Below are positions 10,978 through 22,614 of a stretch of DNA of 64,000 nt, piece by piece. The stretch is from Bugulina stolonifera (taxonomy: Eukaryota; Bryozoa; Gymnolaemata; Cheilostomatida; Bugulidae): contig OW285192.1 in assembly GCA_935421135.1 (NCBI GenBank), forward strand, positions 13,905,501 to 13,969,500, given 5' to 3'. Position numbers and translations under genes: made by a program. Numbering within the stretch: the stretch's first letter is position 1; every line of letters begins with the position of its first letter. The notes beneath the pieces were generated by a model. It had not been told where the DNA came from. It saw only the letters and a list, made by a program, of their open reading frames with translations, and searched no databases.

Positions 10978-12843
10978 CAGGGTGAGCGAAGTACAGTTGG
11001 ATATCATCTAGTGCTGAAGGCAGTACCTATTATATCAACCTAGCTGTTGTATCTGTATGCGTAACGTTATATTTAAGTGTATTTTTGGTTAATTTCACAA
11101 TTATTTGCTATGATCTGGGTTATCCCACTTTCTCTAAATTTGACTGCGAAGGACAAAACATTCTTCCCAAGATCTAGTGTACAATCTACCAAAACTGTTG
11201 TTTTGTAGGCCTTTAATTGGTATTCAGGCTAGCAATAATTTTTTTATAGAGATTATGTATGCCTACATGTTGATTGTATTTCCACGAATCTTGTAGCAGA
11301 GTATTAGTTTTATATGCAACCCTTAGTGGATATAGTGTTTATAACTTTTAAATATGCGCGTCGAAAATCTGTTGGCTCCTACTTGTTTCCATTAGAATAA
11401 ACTATGATAAAATGTTGTAAATATAATTTGAATTGCTGCAACTACAACTGTATAATTGCAAAAAGTATTTTCAAAATCAATCAATCAGATGGTTGCAGTA
11501 GCTAAATTCCGAGAAAGTGAATTTTGGCAAACTTGTGATTACTTCGTTGATCTGTTGGGCAGCAGGTGCAAGAGTGGATTCGCTAAGCTTGAGAAATGAT
11601 CAGTTCCCTTCAAACAGTGGATTCAGGCTCATCCATCACTCCAGTTCCATATCTTTAGGTAGCACTAGCAGACCATTGCCATACTAGGTAGTAAAGTAAC
11701 AAAATTCAGCGATAAAGTTTGTACATATTAGTATGAGATATATTGTACATGTAATACTGTCAGTAGCTACAAAGAAATCTGACTAACTAAACTGACCCCA
11801 ATTTCACAGACAGAGATGTTGATTTATAATAAAATAGTACTATATTGCACAGCTGTTAGCAGTTTAAATTTTCTATGGCACTCTTCTCCAACATTTAAAT
11901 CTCACCCTCTTATGTGCATTATGCATTTACAGTCACATTGCATTTCTAGAATGAGTCCTACTCAAACAATAACCTATAAGAATTAGAACATAATGGATAA
12001 GTCAAGTTGATTTTCTACAGTATTGTATTTAGCAGTGGATCTCAAATCAATGCTGCAAAATATGCAACTGTCCATTATCAAACACTTGATTTGATCTGTA
12101 TCAAGGGAGAAAAATTTCTATTCATTAGATAATGAATTTATTTATGCTAAAGTGTGCGGTGTGCAGTGTAGGTGCCTGACAAGGACTTGGGTGCAGAAAT
12201 GGAGAAATTTGAGACCACTTTTGCTTTTTGCGAAAAACTGAAGCAGAAGAAGTTTTTCTCTATATTTTATTTATAAGCCCAAACCACTAGTCAGGAAGTG
12301 AGACTATTAAAATTTCACTGCTGTACCTAACACCTGATAAGATGGTAAGGGCAAACATTTTGCCAATAAGGTCAGCTTATTTTGAGCTCAATTCGTTTTG
12401 AAACACAAATACCAAGTATGGGAGCCATAGCCCATAGGTGCAATAATGACAATGTTATCAGGTCCAGTAGGTGGTGGATTTTTGCATTTTAAGATTACTG
12501 TTTAGGCTTTTTGTCATCATGTACTCAGTCATGTACATGTACATGTACTCAGTCATGTACATTACATGGGGATAGGTAATGTTATTCTAATCCAGAAGTT
12601 GTCTTCTCGACATAGAGAAAACAACTACTTCGAATAGACGGCGTTTTTAGAAATTTGCTAGTGCGGGCGTTAGAAGGAGCGCCCGACTTAATTCAACTTT
12701 ACAGCCCAGGTTCACAGGCCCGGATACAGTAAACTAAAAAATATGTACATGTGCTTTGTAGATTGAAAATACAAATGAATACATGATTGTACATCTTATC
12801 TTGTGGGTAATTTTGGTGAAAGCAATCTTTATTAAACTGCAAA
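10978..12843. other. Intergenic spacer, fibrinogen-related gene to SDA1
   Basis: It holds the 3' end of the upstream gene (AATAAA at 11397-11402) and a CATGTACATGTAC-rich stretch at about 12520-12570. Apart from the presumed SDA1 promoter and 5' leader just before 12844, nothing else is recognisable. Confidence 0.5.
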
Positions 12844-13006
12844 ATGGCTACTAAGTCATTCAATAAACTTCCCCACAATCTGCCTCAGTTGCAAAACCTT
12901 ATTAAGCGTGATCCTGGTTCATACAAAGAAGAGGTAAGTTGAAGAAGTTCGTTGCGAGAAATTAAATTAAAATAGAATTGAAATTAAATTTTAATTTACG
13001 TTAACA

Positions 13007-13041
<35 letters not shown>

Positions 13042-16000
13042 TTTAATATTAAATTAATTTTAGCTATTATTAACATTGTATAGTAGTTTCGTCTGGCATG
13101 TTGTTAAATATATTTGAATGGAGATCATGAGTTTGGAATGAGTTTCAACACCAGTTAAAGGTGCAAAAGAAATTGAAAATAATTGCACCCACGACCCAGG
13201 CCTCAAAAAGATATACTAAAGCACACTCTAAACAACACTATTCTGGAGCACACAGATCACAGTAAATACCGTGGTGTTCCTCTACAGTCTGATCTTAAAT
13301 TTGAGATCCATGTAGCTGAAAAAACTCTGTGATGCAACGAAACAATCATATAGATATAGGCCTAGTAATAGTTGCAATAGTAATGATCCAGCGCACACCG
13401 TAGGCCTATTGGGCCCATGAGAATGCTCTATCTACCTCATTTTGAGTACGCCTTTTGTGCATGTGATCCTTTCTCGGCCAAGGTATGTAGGCCTATAAGT
13501 ATATGATATGTGACATCAGAGAAGAAGAGGTGTTTTTGAAGCTAAGGAAAAGCTAAAGCTGCAACCACTCCAGGAAAGTAGGAGTACACCCCGTGTCAAA
13601 TTACTACACAACATCCTGTCCAAAGAAGAGGCTCACCCTGCTCTTTGTGAGTCATATGATGGGCTAATTAACCAGCCAGAATCAACTTTTCAGACAAGAG
13701 CAAATTCGATGGGAGTTCCACGGTCTGTCCTAGCAAGTAGGAATTCCTTCCACAACAGTGTCCTCTCTTGTATCATACGCACTCTCAGGAATAGTGATCA
13801 CACAAAGATCCAAATGGTCAGGCATCCGCCTAATAAATTCCTCTGGATGGATACAACCCAGGTATTCACTGTGCCCCTTAATGGCCAGTACAGGCTCCCT
13901 ACAGAAATTAAGTATTCTACCCAGCTAGCCGCTGTCCAACAATGAGGCGCGCCCCTTCTGTGCCTCTTGGCAGTCTAGCTCGTTACAGATATTGATGTAG
14001 CCTAAGTTAATGTAATGTTGGTATAGAGTAGAGAGAAAAGGGCTCGAAAACTGTAGACATGGCTCATGTACTAGGCTTGTAATCGTTCATCACTGTTCTA
14101 TTATACTAGGCCTATAAGCCTACATAATTCGCAATGCTCTGTTTTTGTTTTAGTTTCTTCAACAATATCGACATTACCAGTCGAGTGTAGAGATTTTCCA
14201 GCTCAATCCAACCCAGTACAGCAAACCTCTGGCCGAACTCGTCATGTTTCTAGCTCAGGTTTGTTTCTTTAGATTATGATGTTAGTTACAGGCTATAATT
14301 CTAGTCAACCAACTGTATAAGACAATGGATATATGCTATGTCACGTTATATAAATGCAGATAATTTCATTTATAGCTTTAATTTATCACCTTTGACGACT
14401 GTATTGCATTTCCACGTTAGATAACAGTCATATTTGTAAAACAGTGTGAGTATACTATAGTCTACACAAGTCCTTAATGTCCAGTAGCTTGAGTAGGAAG
14501 TGTTTGATAGTAGCACACACTCTTGCTCTCCTACTCCAGGTATCACACTGCTACAAAGAAGAACTGCAAAACTACCCGTCTGAGTTGATGGCTATATTGA
14601 GACGACATTCAACACAATTGGATCCTGAAATGAGAGTGGTGAGTTTGCAGTTTTGGACTAGTTACCAATGTTTCATCTGTAGTTGTTGTTGTACTACTTA
14701 CACCAAATAGCCTATATTGTAGCCTATATCATGTATGTTACTTTTGAAATCTGAAAGAAAGGGCTTTCTTCTTCTAGATTAGGCCTACATATTTCTTCCT
14801 GATGTATAATTGTACACAAATACATCGCCCTATTACTTTCAGTCATAGGCACATCTAGATATTCATTTCCCCCACTATGTAAGTTATATTTCACTCGGAG
14901 TACTTGCACTTAGGGGATATGTAAGACACTGATACTCATGCGGAACAAGAAGCTAGCAGAACCACTCTCTATTCTGGAACTGTTCTTTGAGCTCTTCAGG
15001 TGTCAAGATAAAACACTGAGGAAGTTTCTCTATGCTTACATAGTCAATGATATAAAGACAGTCAACTCAAAGAAGAAAGATCCCAAACTAAACAAGGTAT
15101 AGGTACAGCTCTGTCCATGCAGCGCCGGAATTCACGGGAAGCTTATATATGTACAAGTGATAGATCTTGCAGAGAATTAGTATAGGCAATTGTCCAGATA
15201 TAGCTTCGTATTTTAATTCAAGTTAGGATGTTACTTGTATACTAAAGCAACTTATGGAGTTTTGGGTGCTGTTTGAACGATGTCATCCTACTTGTACACC
15301 ACTAGATTTTAATTTCAACTCAATGATGACAGGCAATATAGTCAGTCTTCATTGGTGAGCCTTGGATTAGTGATCACTGATTCAAAGCATATCAGTTTCA
15401 TTGCCTGGTTGTTCACTCCAATTATTGAACCTTGACTCATCAGCCTATCATATGCTATGCTGTTTTAGGCCCTACAGAACTTCATGTTTGCCATGCTTAG
15501 GGACAGGAATACTATGGCTGCAAAGATGTCTCTGGTAAGCGAATGTTTATTGGTACAAATCAAATTTTATCAAGAGGTTTGTGTATGGGGATTTGAAATG
15601 TGCGCGTGTTCAAGGATTTCAAACAAATACTTCTGCCGATTTCTCAACAATCATGTATTTTAAGCCTATAACATCATAGCGTAAGCCTATAATTTCATAG
15701 TGTAAGCCTATAGTTTCATAGTGTAAGCCTATAGGTTCATAGTGTAAGCCTATAGCGTCATAGTGTAAGCCTATAGTGTTTTGGTACCGGGTGATGTCAT
15801 ATTTTCTGGAAGACTCGATAGCGTATCTTTCTTCAGGTGTCTCATCAAATTGCCATCTACAAATTTTACTCTGAACCTAACTTCTGAGATAAGCTATTCT
15901 GGTAATCTAGAATAGAAAGTTACAGGTCTCCATGTTAGATGTTTCAAATATGAGGTTAATGAACTAGCTGCAGTAATATTGCTATGTGCATGTATTTTAC

Positions 16001-19000
16001 TATTCCATTCCTCTCACAGGATGTGATGATTGAACTGTATAAGCGTAACATCTGGCACAACGAGAAGACGGTGAATGTGATCAGTACAGCTCTATTCAAT
16101 AAAGTCGCTAAGATATCTGTGGCAGCGCTCAAATTCTTTGTCGGACGCGATGAAGAGAATGAGGAGGAAAAAGACGACTCGGATGATGATGAAGATGTGG
16201 TAAACTTACTTTGGATTGTATAATTACTAAATTAGTGAACCTTCTTTTCTTCCACTAACTTTGGTTGGGTGTGAAAGGTGCATCATAACAAAAATTCATA
16301 ATTTACACTAGGCTAATAGTTTTTCTCATTTTTATCACTAGTCCAATATAGCGATTACGTCCATATAATTTCGTATTACTCCTGCTTGTAATTGATTTTC
16401 TAAACTAGGAATTATCTTTTCATAACAGTTATTACCTCATGGGATAACAACTCCTTAAGCACTGTATTAAGCATTAAGTGACTTCTACTATTACGTGATG
16501 TTGAAACACTGTTTAGAAAAAGGACCGTCAAGAAACAGTAGATCATCTCAGATTGGCCCAGAAAGTCGGTAAACACAGCAAAAAGAAAGAAAAACGACTG
16601 AAAAAAGTCACAAAAGAATTAACTCAGATGAAGAAGAAAAAGAAAGCTGAGTCGTTCAACTTTAGTGCACTTCACCTTCTCCACGACCCTCAGGGTAGGT
16701 TGGTAGCTGTCTTCCCTTCTATAGCAGCTAATAGAATTGGGAGTTATCTCCATCTATGACAGTTATCTCAATCAATAGGATTTGGAGTTGTCTCCTTTGT
16801 TGTCCCATCTATTATGTTCACCACCAGATGTCTAATATCACAACTATAATAGTGTACACATAAGATCATTGTTATTCACTAAGCTACCATGGCTCTATGT
16901 TTCATCGTAGGATTTATTGTATTAAAAGTAACATGTATTATAATATGTTTAGACCTCTCAGAAAAGCTGTTTAAACATGTGGAGAGCATTCATGAGAAAT
17001 TTGAAGTGAAACTGCTCTATCTCAACCTGATATCACGACTTGTAGGTGTGCATGAGGTGAGTGGAAGTTATCTCCCTCTAATACCGGATTACTCATTAAT
17101 ATAATTATTGTATATTATACTAGGTTCTAAGTTACAGTGTATTACACATCATGTACCTTTTCTTGCAAGCAAAGTAACTTTTGACCTAATAGGCACTATT
17201 ATATACAATAACATTATACACCATTGAACACTTGCTTTGTAAATGCAGATGTTGGTGGGTGCACCGATGGTTCAATGTGAATTTGTCTTAATAGTTAATA
17301 TAGTCATGTATATATTTTAGCTGCTACTTCTGAATTTCTATCCATACATGCAGAGATTCCTCAAACCTCACCAGAGAGATGTTACTAAAATGTTGTTATA
17401 CTTAGCACAAGCTAGTCATGCCTTAGTACCACCAGAGGTAGGTTGGGTGGTGCATATGAGTACCTTGTACTTTTTAAGCAGCTGATTGTAGAATTTGGTC
17501 AACTCTGGCTACACCAATTCTTAACCAATTTTACAAGCATGCTGTCAAGTCTGTTATTGAGATCAAAACTCGCGATCCATGTCATCTACTTGTCCGTTGT
17601 GTAATATTTATAGGTTCATGTAACCCTTGTATGCTGCATGGACTGGCAGTAAACGCTGTATTGTCCACTATTACCAGGCACACCTAGCTGAATGTGATAG
17701 CACTGTGTTCATACTTAATAAGTTGACCTCTTATTGCTGCATATTGCTATTATCTAGCAGGCATGTGCAATATCCAAATATGCCTAAATGTTGTAAGTAA
17801 TGCTCACATATTTTATTGTTATGTAGATATTAGAGTCTGTGCTGATGACTATAGCCAATAACTTTATAACTGAGAGGAATTCATCGGAGGTCATGACTGT
17901 AGGACTGAACTCTGTCAGAGAGATCTGTACCAGAGCTCCACTCTGTATGAATGAGACTCTCCTACAAGACCTAGCACAATACAAGACTAATAAAAATAAA
18001 GGTTAGACTAGATAACAGTCACACTGTATAGGATACTGCCGTGTGTGTATATACATTGTATGTACTGTGATACGTTGTATAGGATACTGTCGGATGTGTA
18101 TATACATGTACATTGTACATACTGTAATATACTTTCTAGTAGGATACTGATATGCTGGTATGCTGTGGTTTACTGAATAGATTATAGAAGGCTTCGTCAC
18201 CCAATTTTTCCAGCTTTTTATTCTAACAGGTTTTACGTTACAGAAACTGATCTCTAGTGTAACTAGTAAAATCACCTCAGTTCGGGTTGTAAACTTGGTA
18301 ACATGCTTATCGCACACAACTTCCTCTGCAGTTAGATTACTCTAGTATACCTGTGTAATAGAGCCTATGTTCCATGTATGTAGTAATCTACCAGCAGATT
18401 GCTCTATTTATTTTATAGCTACTTCTTAGGGGTGGGAGTTGCCTCCACTCACTTCTTACACCCTGTACTCTATGATATATTATGAAATTCATCCACTTCT
18501 ATTTTAGGTGTGCACATGGCAGCCAGGTCACTGATAATGTTGTTTAGAACACTAAACCCTAGCATGTTACATAAGAAGGACAGGGTAAGTTTGACACACC
18601 ATTTATATTACACATGTCGCAATTGCATAATATGTAATATGTAAGCAGCTTTAATAACCAAAGTCTACCTTACTTTCCTCTCTTTGCTCTGGTGGTGGTT
18701 GACAAGAATTCCAATAGGATGCACACTTTACTCTGCATACTTAAAGAGATTGATCTGCCCAGGAGTATAAAGTCGTAACTGTATACATATATAATAATAT
18801 TCTATCTGCTTACACAGGGGAAACCTACAGGAGCTGAGGTTGAAGGGATCTCCGACTATGCTGAGTTGGCTGGTAAGGACCATATATCCGGTGCAGAGGT
18901 ACTAGAATCTGAGAATGAGGGTGCTGAAGGTGAGGAGGACGATGGATGGGAGTCGGCCAGTGACACTGGTGATGATAGTGATGGGGAATGGATAGACGTC

Positions 19001-22000
19001 CATCACTCTAGTGATGAGGATGTGCAGGTGTGTGCATACTTGTATTACCTATCCTTAAATCTCATTCTCTCCTCCTAAATATACATACTTCGTGTGTATG
19101 TCTATCATGGTATATTTGGGATAGTTTGAACTTCAGTGCCAAACGTACCTTGCAGGTAACAACTAACTGGTATGAGTAACTGTACCTTAAAGCATTAAGG
19201 AAACTACTTCACATGTGTATATTCACAATTTAGAGGTATTGAGCTTCAATTTGAGCTATTGGTTGTCTTCATGGGCCTAGTATATTCAGAGATATAGCCC
19301 CCAGAAATCTACCCTGTAGAAAAACGCTCGTACAAACTTAGCTAGATGAGAAACCATTGTGGTGACCTTTGACCTGTGATGTGGGTGCCAGGCCGCCGCA
19401 CGACTGTAGTAGTAATTATATAGTAACCTTTACTAATAAATATATTTTAATCTATGGTAAAATATTCAAAAATATTTCAGCAATTTATAGCCTGGGGTAC
19501 GTTCTAGTCACTGCCAAATTATTTATGGGAAGCTACCCACAGGTTCCAAGCAAATAGTAAAAATGATTGTGACACAGTCAATGCTGTTGAACAGTGTGCA
19601 GCGATGTTTTCATTGGCGTGCATTGCATGGGAAACATCCAAGCATGTGTTTCTAATTACAAAACCAGTTGTGGTTCTTAAATATGTTGATTGCTGACACT
19701 TTCATTGTAACTGATTTATTCACTTTTGGATCAAATGCTATTATTAGTGATTAATCACTTTTTCATGAATGTAATGTAAGCAAATAGCTATAGCGATTCA
19801 GTAACTGTTTGGCTTTATTTCCGCATGGCACCTACGTCATAGCCTACAACTGCAAGCGTTTTTGAAGATAGTCCAGTTTGACAACTCATATTTCTTGAAC
19901 CCCTGGGTCTAGGAAGTCAAACAAATACTCGAATGGAAGCTCAATACCTGTAGATTTTGAATATCAACATCAAAACGTGATTTCCTTAATGCTTTAAAGC
20001 AGCCATAATGAACCAAGAACTGGCTGAAGTCACTAGTTTGAATGAACTGGCTTTTATGTTACCTTCACCTATTCGTGTCCATTCCATTTTTGTCACCGGT
20101 CGACAGCAGCTAATGTTGACCTTGGATCAATCCATTTAGTCAGGTTTGTATCTAGACACTGACTTGATATTGTACCTAGGAGGAAGCTACTGATGGAGTT
20201 ATAAAAAGGGAGTTGGAGGTCCGCTATAATATCTGATTTAGAGTAGAAGATGGAATGAATTTAGGTTGTTACTGTTGTTCAATGATTGACCTTTCTGTTC
20301 AATACTCTTTGCTATAGGAGGAGAAAGACAAGCTGGCATCCCTAACATCAGAGGAGAAACTAGAGAAGGCTCGCACTATTATGCAGTCAAGGATATTAAC
20401 ACAGGAAGACTTTGCCAAGATCAGAAGAGCTCAGGTGGCCAAGAAGGCGGGTATCAAAGAAAGGCGCGGATTAAAAAGAAAGTCTCAGCAGGAACAACTA
20501 GATGAAGAGACGGCTGTTTCTACTAGTGATAGAGGGTGTGTGGTATTGTCTACTTCTAGTGATAGAGGGTGTGTGGTATTGTTTGCTTCTAGTGATAGAG
20601 GGTGTGTGGTATTGTCTACTTCTAGTGATAGAGAGTGTGTGGTATATTTTACTTCTAGTGATAGAGGGTGTGTGGCATATTCTACTTCTAGTGATAGAGG
20701 GTGTGTGGTATTGTCTACTTCTAGTGATAGAGGGTGTGTGGTATTGTCTACTTCTAGTGGTTGACTGACTGACTTGCTAGCTGACTAATGTTCCTTATTA
20801 TCTGTATGTTCCATTCTGTATAAATGGCACAAATATCTCCGCATGTTTCACAGAGAAATTATACCTTACTCGGCAATTGGGTTTTCACACAAGAGGCAGA
20901 AGAATGACAGGGAAAGCAAATTAGCTGCTGCTCAGGTAAAATTATTCTAATACATTACATTATTCTTATATATATATTATACTGAAGTCACTTCACATTG
21001 GCATCTTCTACTGTCCAACGTAATGAAGATGATATTTTGTTATGACCCTGTAATATTACAACAAGGCAGGCAACAAAAGAATGCGCTTTTCAAAATGAAA
21101 TTTGATGGGCGAAAACCTGCAGTTTGCCTGCACTCAAGCACTATTACATGTATTACAGTGATTGGGTTAGTCAGAAATCTTTATATGAAAATGGACCCCT
21201 TGCCCTGATGGGGCCAACATGGTGCATAAATCTGTTACCAAAAGTTATAGTGTGGCCAATATTTCATTTCAGCATAAATTCGATGCAGTTTTATTGGAAG
21301 TTTTGTTGTAGTGTGACTGGAGATCGGATTAGACTTCAGTTAATCATAAAACTGACTTACATTAGATGAGTTATATTATGGAACAGGTGTACTGGATGAA
21401 AAATGAAGGACTTTGTAACTAATTGTTGTGTTTGTAAAGTATAACAAGTAAGTTCTCTGTTCTATGTTTGTAGGAAGGTAAACAGGATAGAGCTAAGTAT
21501 GGCCATCGAGAACACAATCCTGAGGCTGGAGTCACGAACAAGGTGAAAAGGAAAGCTAAGAACTTCCAAATGGTAAAACATAAGCTTCAGAAGACCAAAG
21601 GGAAGAGGTCATTTAGAGACAAGCAGGTATTTCCACTGTAAAATCACAGTACATCCTGCATCGCTACTGTCCAATCGGTCTATATGGTGTTGCCACTCTC
21701 CTATCAAACGGGACAGAGATTGTACCTACCAACTAGTCAACAATGGATACACTGATTACAGTGTGGGCGTAGACTTGGTGCAAGTTGATAATTATAATCT
21801 GGTTCAGTTATTTATGATTATATGTAATGGTGGATAGGTATGTTAGTAAGGGACTGTAGAATTCAACTTTGAGCATCAACTTTTCACCTGCACACTGAAA
21901 ACTGAAGCTGTTTGCAGCTGTCTTATTCAAATGTAGATATTATTTGAACTGCATTAGACTTAGAGTTAACTTTCCTTGCATAACAATGGAAGATAACTTC

Positions 22001-22247
22001 TGCTCTTGCGGGTACAAGGCTTTCCTCATATATTATTATTATGCACCAGGCCCAGTGCAAAGAAATGGCTCTGTAATGGCTAACATTCTACTGTCTAGTA
22101 GATAATAATATTCTAACTTGATGTCCAGTCCAGTGTAGCAAATGTGATGAGTAAAGCACTTGTGATTCCAAAGTAACACCCTATATTGTAACTTATATTT
22201 TACAGATGTCATTGAAGAAATCTTTATTGAAGAAATTTAGAAAGTGA
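12844..22247 (+). CDS. SDAD1: SDA1 homolog, 60S ribosome biogenesis factor
   Basis: Sixteen exons: 12844-12933, 14154-14258, 14540-14638, 14914-15096, 15469-15534, 16020-16199, 16517-16694, 16953-17056, 17321-17437, 17827-18001, 18508-18584, 18818-19027, 20318-20535, 20854-20935, 21474-21626, 22206-22247. They total 692 codons plus TGA, against about 687 aa in human SDAD1. Diagnostic stretches are [20 protein letters not shown] at the N terminus, [65 protein letters not shown] and a basic tail ([10 protein letters not shown]). The family is nucleolar and needed for pre-60S assembly and export. Acidic (exons 6 and 12) and lysine-rich (exon 7) tracts are as in the family. Exon 13 ends in a minisatellite that repeats its own splice donor. 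The 3' end is convergent with BAP18, 367 bp away. Confidence 0.96.
13008..13039 (+). repeat. (ATA)n microsatellite
   Basis: About ten uninterrupted AAT/ATA trinucleotides in SDA1 intron 1, within a wider AT-rich stretch. Confidence 0.9.
13186..13332 (+). mobile_element. Possible LINE reverse-transcriptase remnant
   Basis: A plus-strand open frame in SDA1 intron 1 reads [20 protein letters not shown] then [11 protein letters not shown] and a stop. This resembles the K-Y-L-G-V-x-L-x-S-D-L segment near the end of LINE reverse-transcriptase domains (here R replaces the usual L). Only this short fragment is recognisable. Confidence 0.4.
13514..13945 (+). other. Orphan 143-codon open frame in SDA1 intron 1
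   Basis: The frame is open from just after the TGA at 13511-13513 to the TGA ending at 13945, preceded by an acceptor-like GACATCAG. The sequence includes [40 protein letters not shown] and [20 protein letters not shown]. Composition looks coding but the family is not recognised. It is on the host strand, downstream of a LINE-like fragment, so decayed retroelement ORF, processed pseudogene fragment and nested gene are all possible. Confidence 0.3.
15661..15779 (+). repeat. 21-bp minisatellite in SDA1 intron 5
   Basis: Between five and six copies of a 21-bp unit, consensus CATAGTGTAAGCCTATAGTTT, with few mismatches. Confidence 0.9.
19191..19993. mobile_element. TTAA-flanked TIR element (803 bp)
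   Basis: The ends AGCATTAAGGAAA and TTTCCTTAATGCT are inverted, and similarity continues inward for about 100 bp (both sides share AGGTATTGAGCTTC). TTAA flanks both ends (19187-19190 and 19994-19997), the target of piggyBac and Kolobok-type transposons. No transposase is present. It lies in SDA1 intron 12. Confidence 0.75.
20526..20756 (+). repeat. 33-bp minisatellite carrying the SDA1 exon 13 splice donor
   Basis: Seven tandem copies of a 33-bp unit, each starting GTGATAGAGGGTGTGTGG, followed by a partial copy that diverges after GTGG. The first unit contains the end of exon 13 (AGAGG, donor GTGTGT at 20536). This donor was chosen because it joins in phase 2 to exon 14, giving SDRGEIIPYS, and RGE matches the vertebrate protein at that point. 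Every other unit repeats the donor; unit 4 reads AGAGA/GTGTGT. The array stays open in the SDA1 frame and would encode an 11-residue repeat, [11 protein letters not shown]. Confidence 0.9.
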
Positions 22248-22614
22248 ACTGTCCTTTGGTGTTCCCATGGATATGGTGGCACTAATAATATTAGCTATTT
22301 GCTAGTTTGAAGAGGATGTTATATTCTTTAGTATTACAGAAGGCTATGATAAAAGGAAGACCAAAAGTGATGTGATGTTAATGACACTTTAATGTATGTA
22401 TTGTATGTACAATATTTATAAAATATATACTATTTACAATAATTCCCACTTTCATCTACAGATCTTCTAGTTGGCTTGTAAGTACGCAGGTGATAAGGGG
22501 ATAGTTGTTAGGGCCCTCCACAGTTCCAGTCAATGTATACAAATGTGTACAGGCTATATTTATAACAACAGTTGCTATGAATGATTAAATGTCTAACAAA
22601 GTTGTAGCCTTTTG
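22248..22614. other. Convergent 3' ends of SDA1 and BAP18
   Basis: A 367-bp AT-rich spacer between two stop codons on opposite strands. It must hold both 3' UTRs and both poly(A) sites. No canonical AATAAA was seen on the plus strand, so overlapping 3' UTRs are possible. Confidence 0.5.

Noticed and set aside
12160..12800. Possible exons upstream of SDA1
   Set aside because: No frame with splice sites in phase; the SDA1 N terminus is complete at 12844.
20502..20768. 88-codon frame across the SDA1 minisatellite in a second reading frame
   Set aside because: It is only the 33-bp repeat read in another frame; the exon 13 frame and homology fix the true one.
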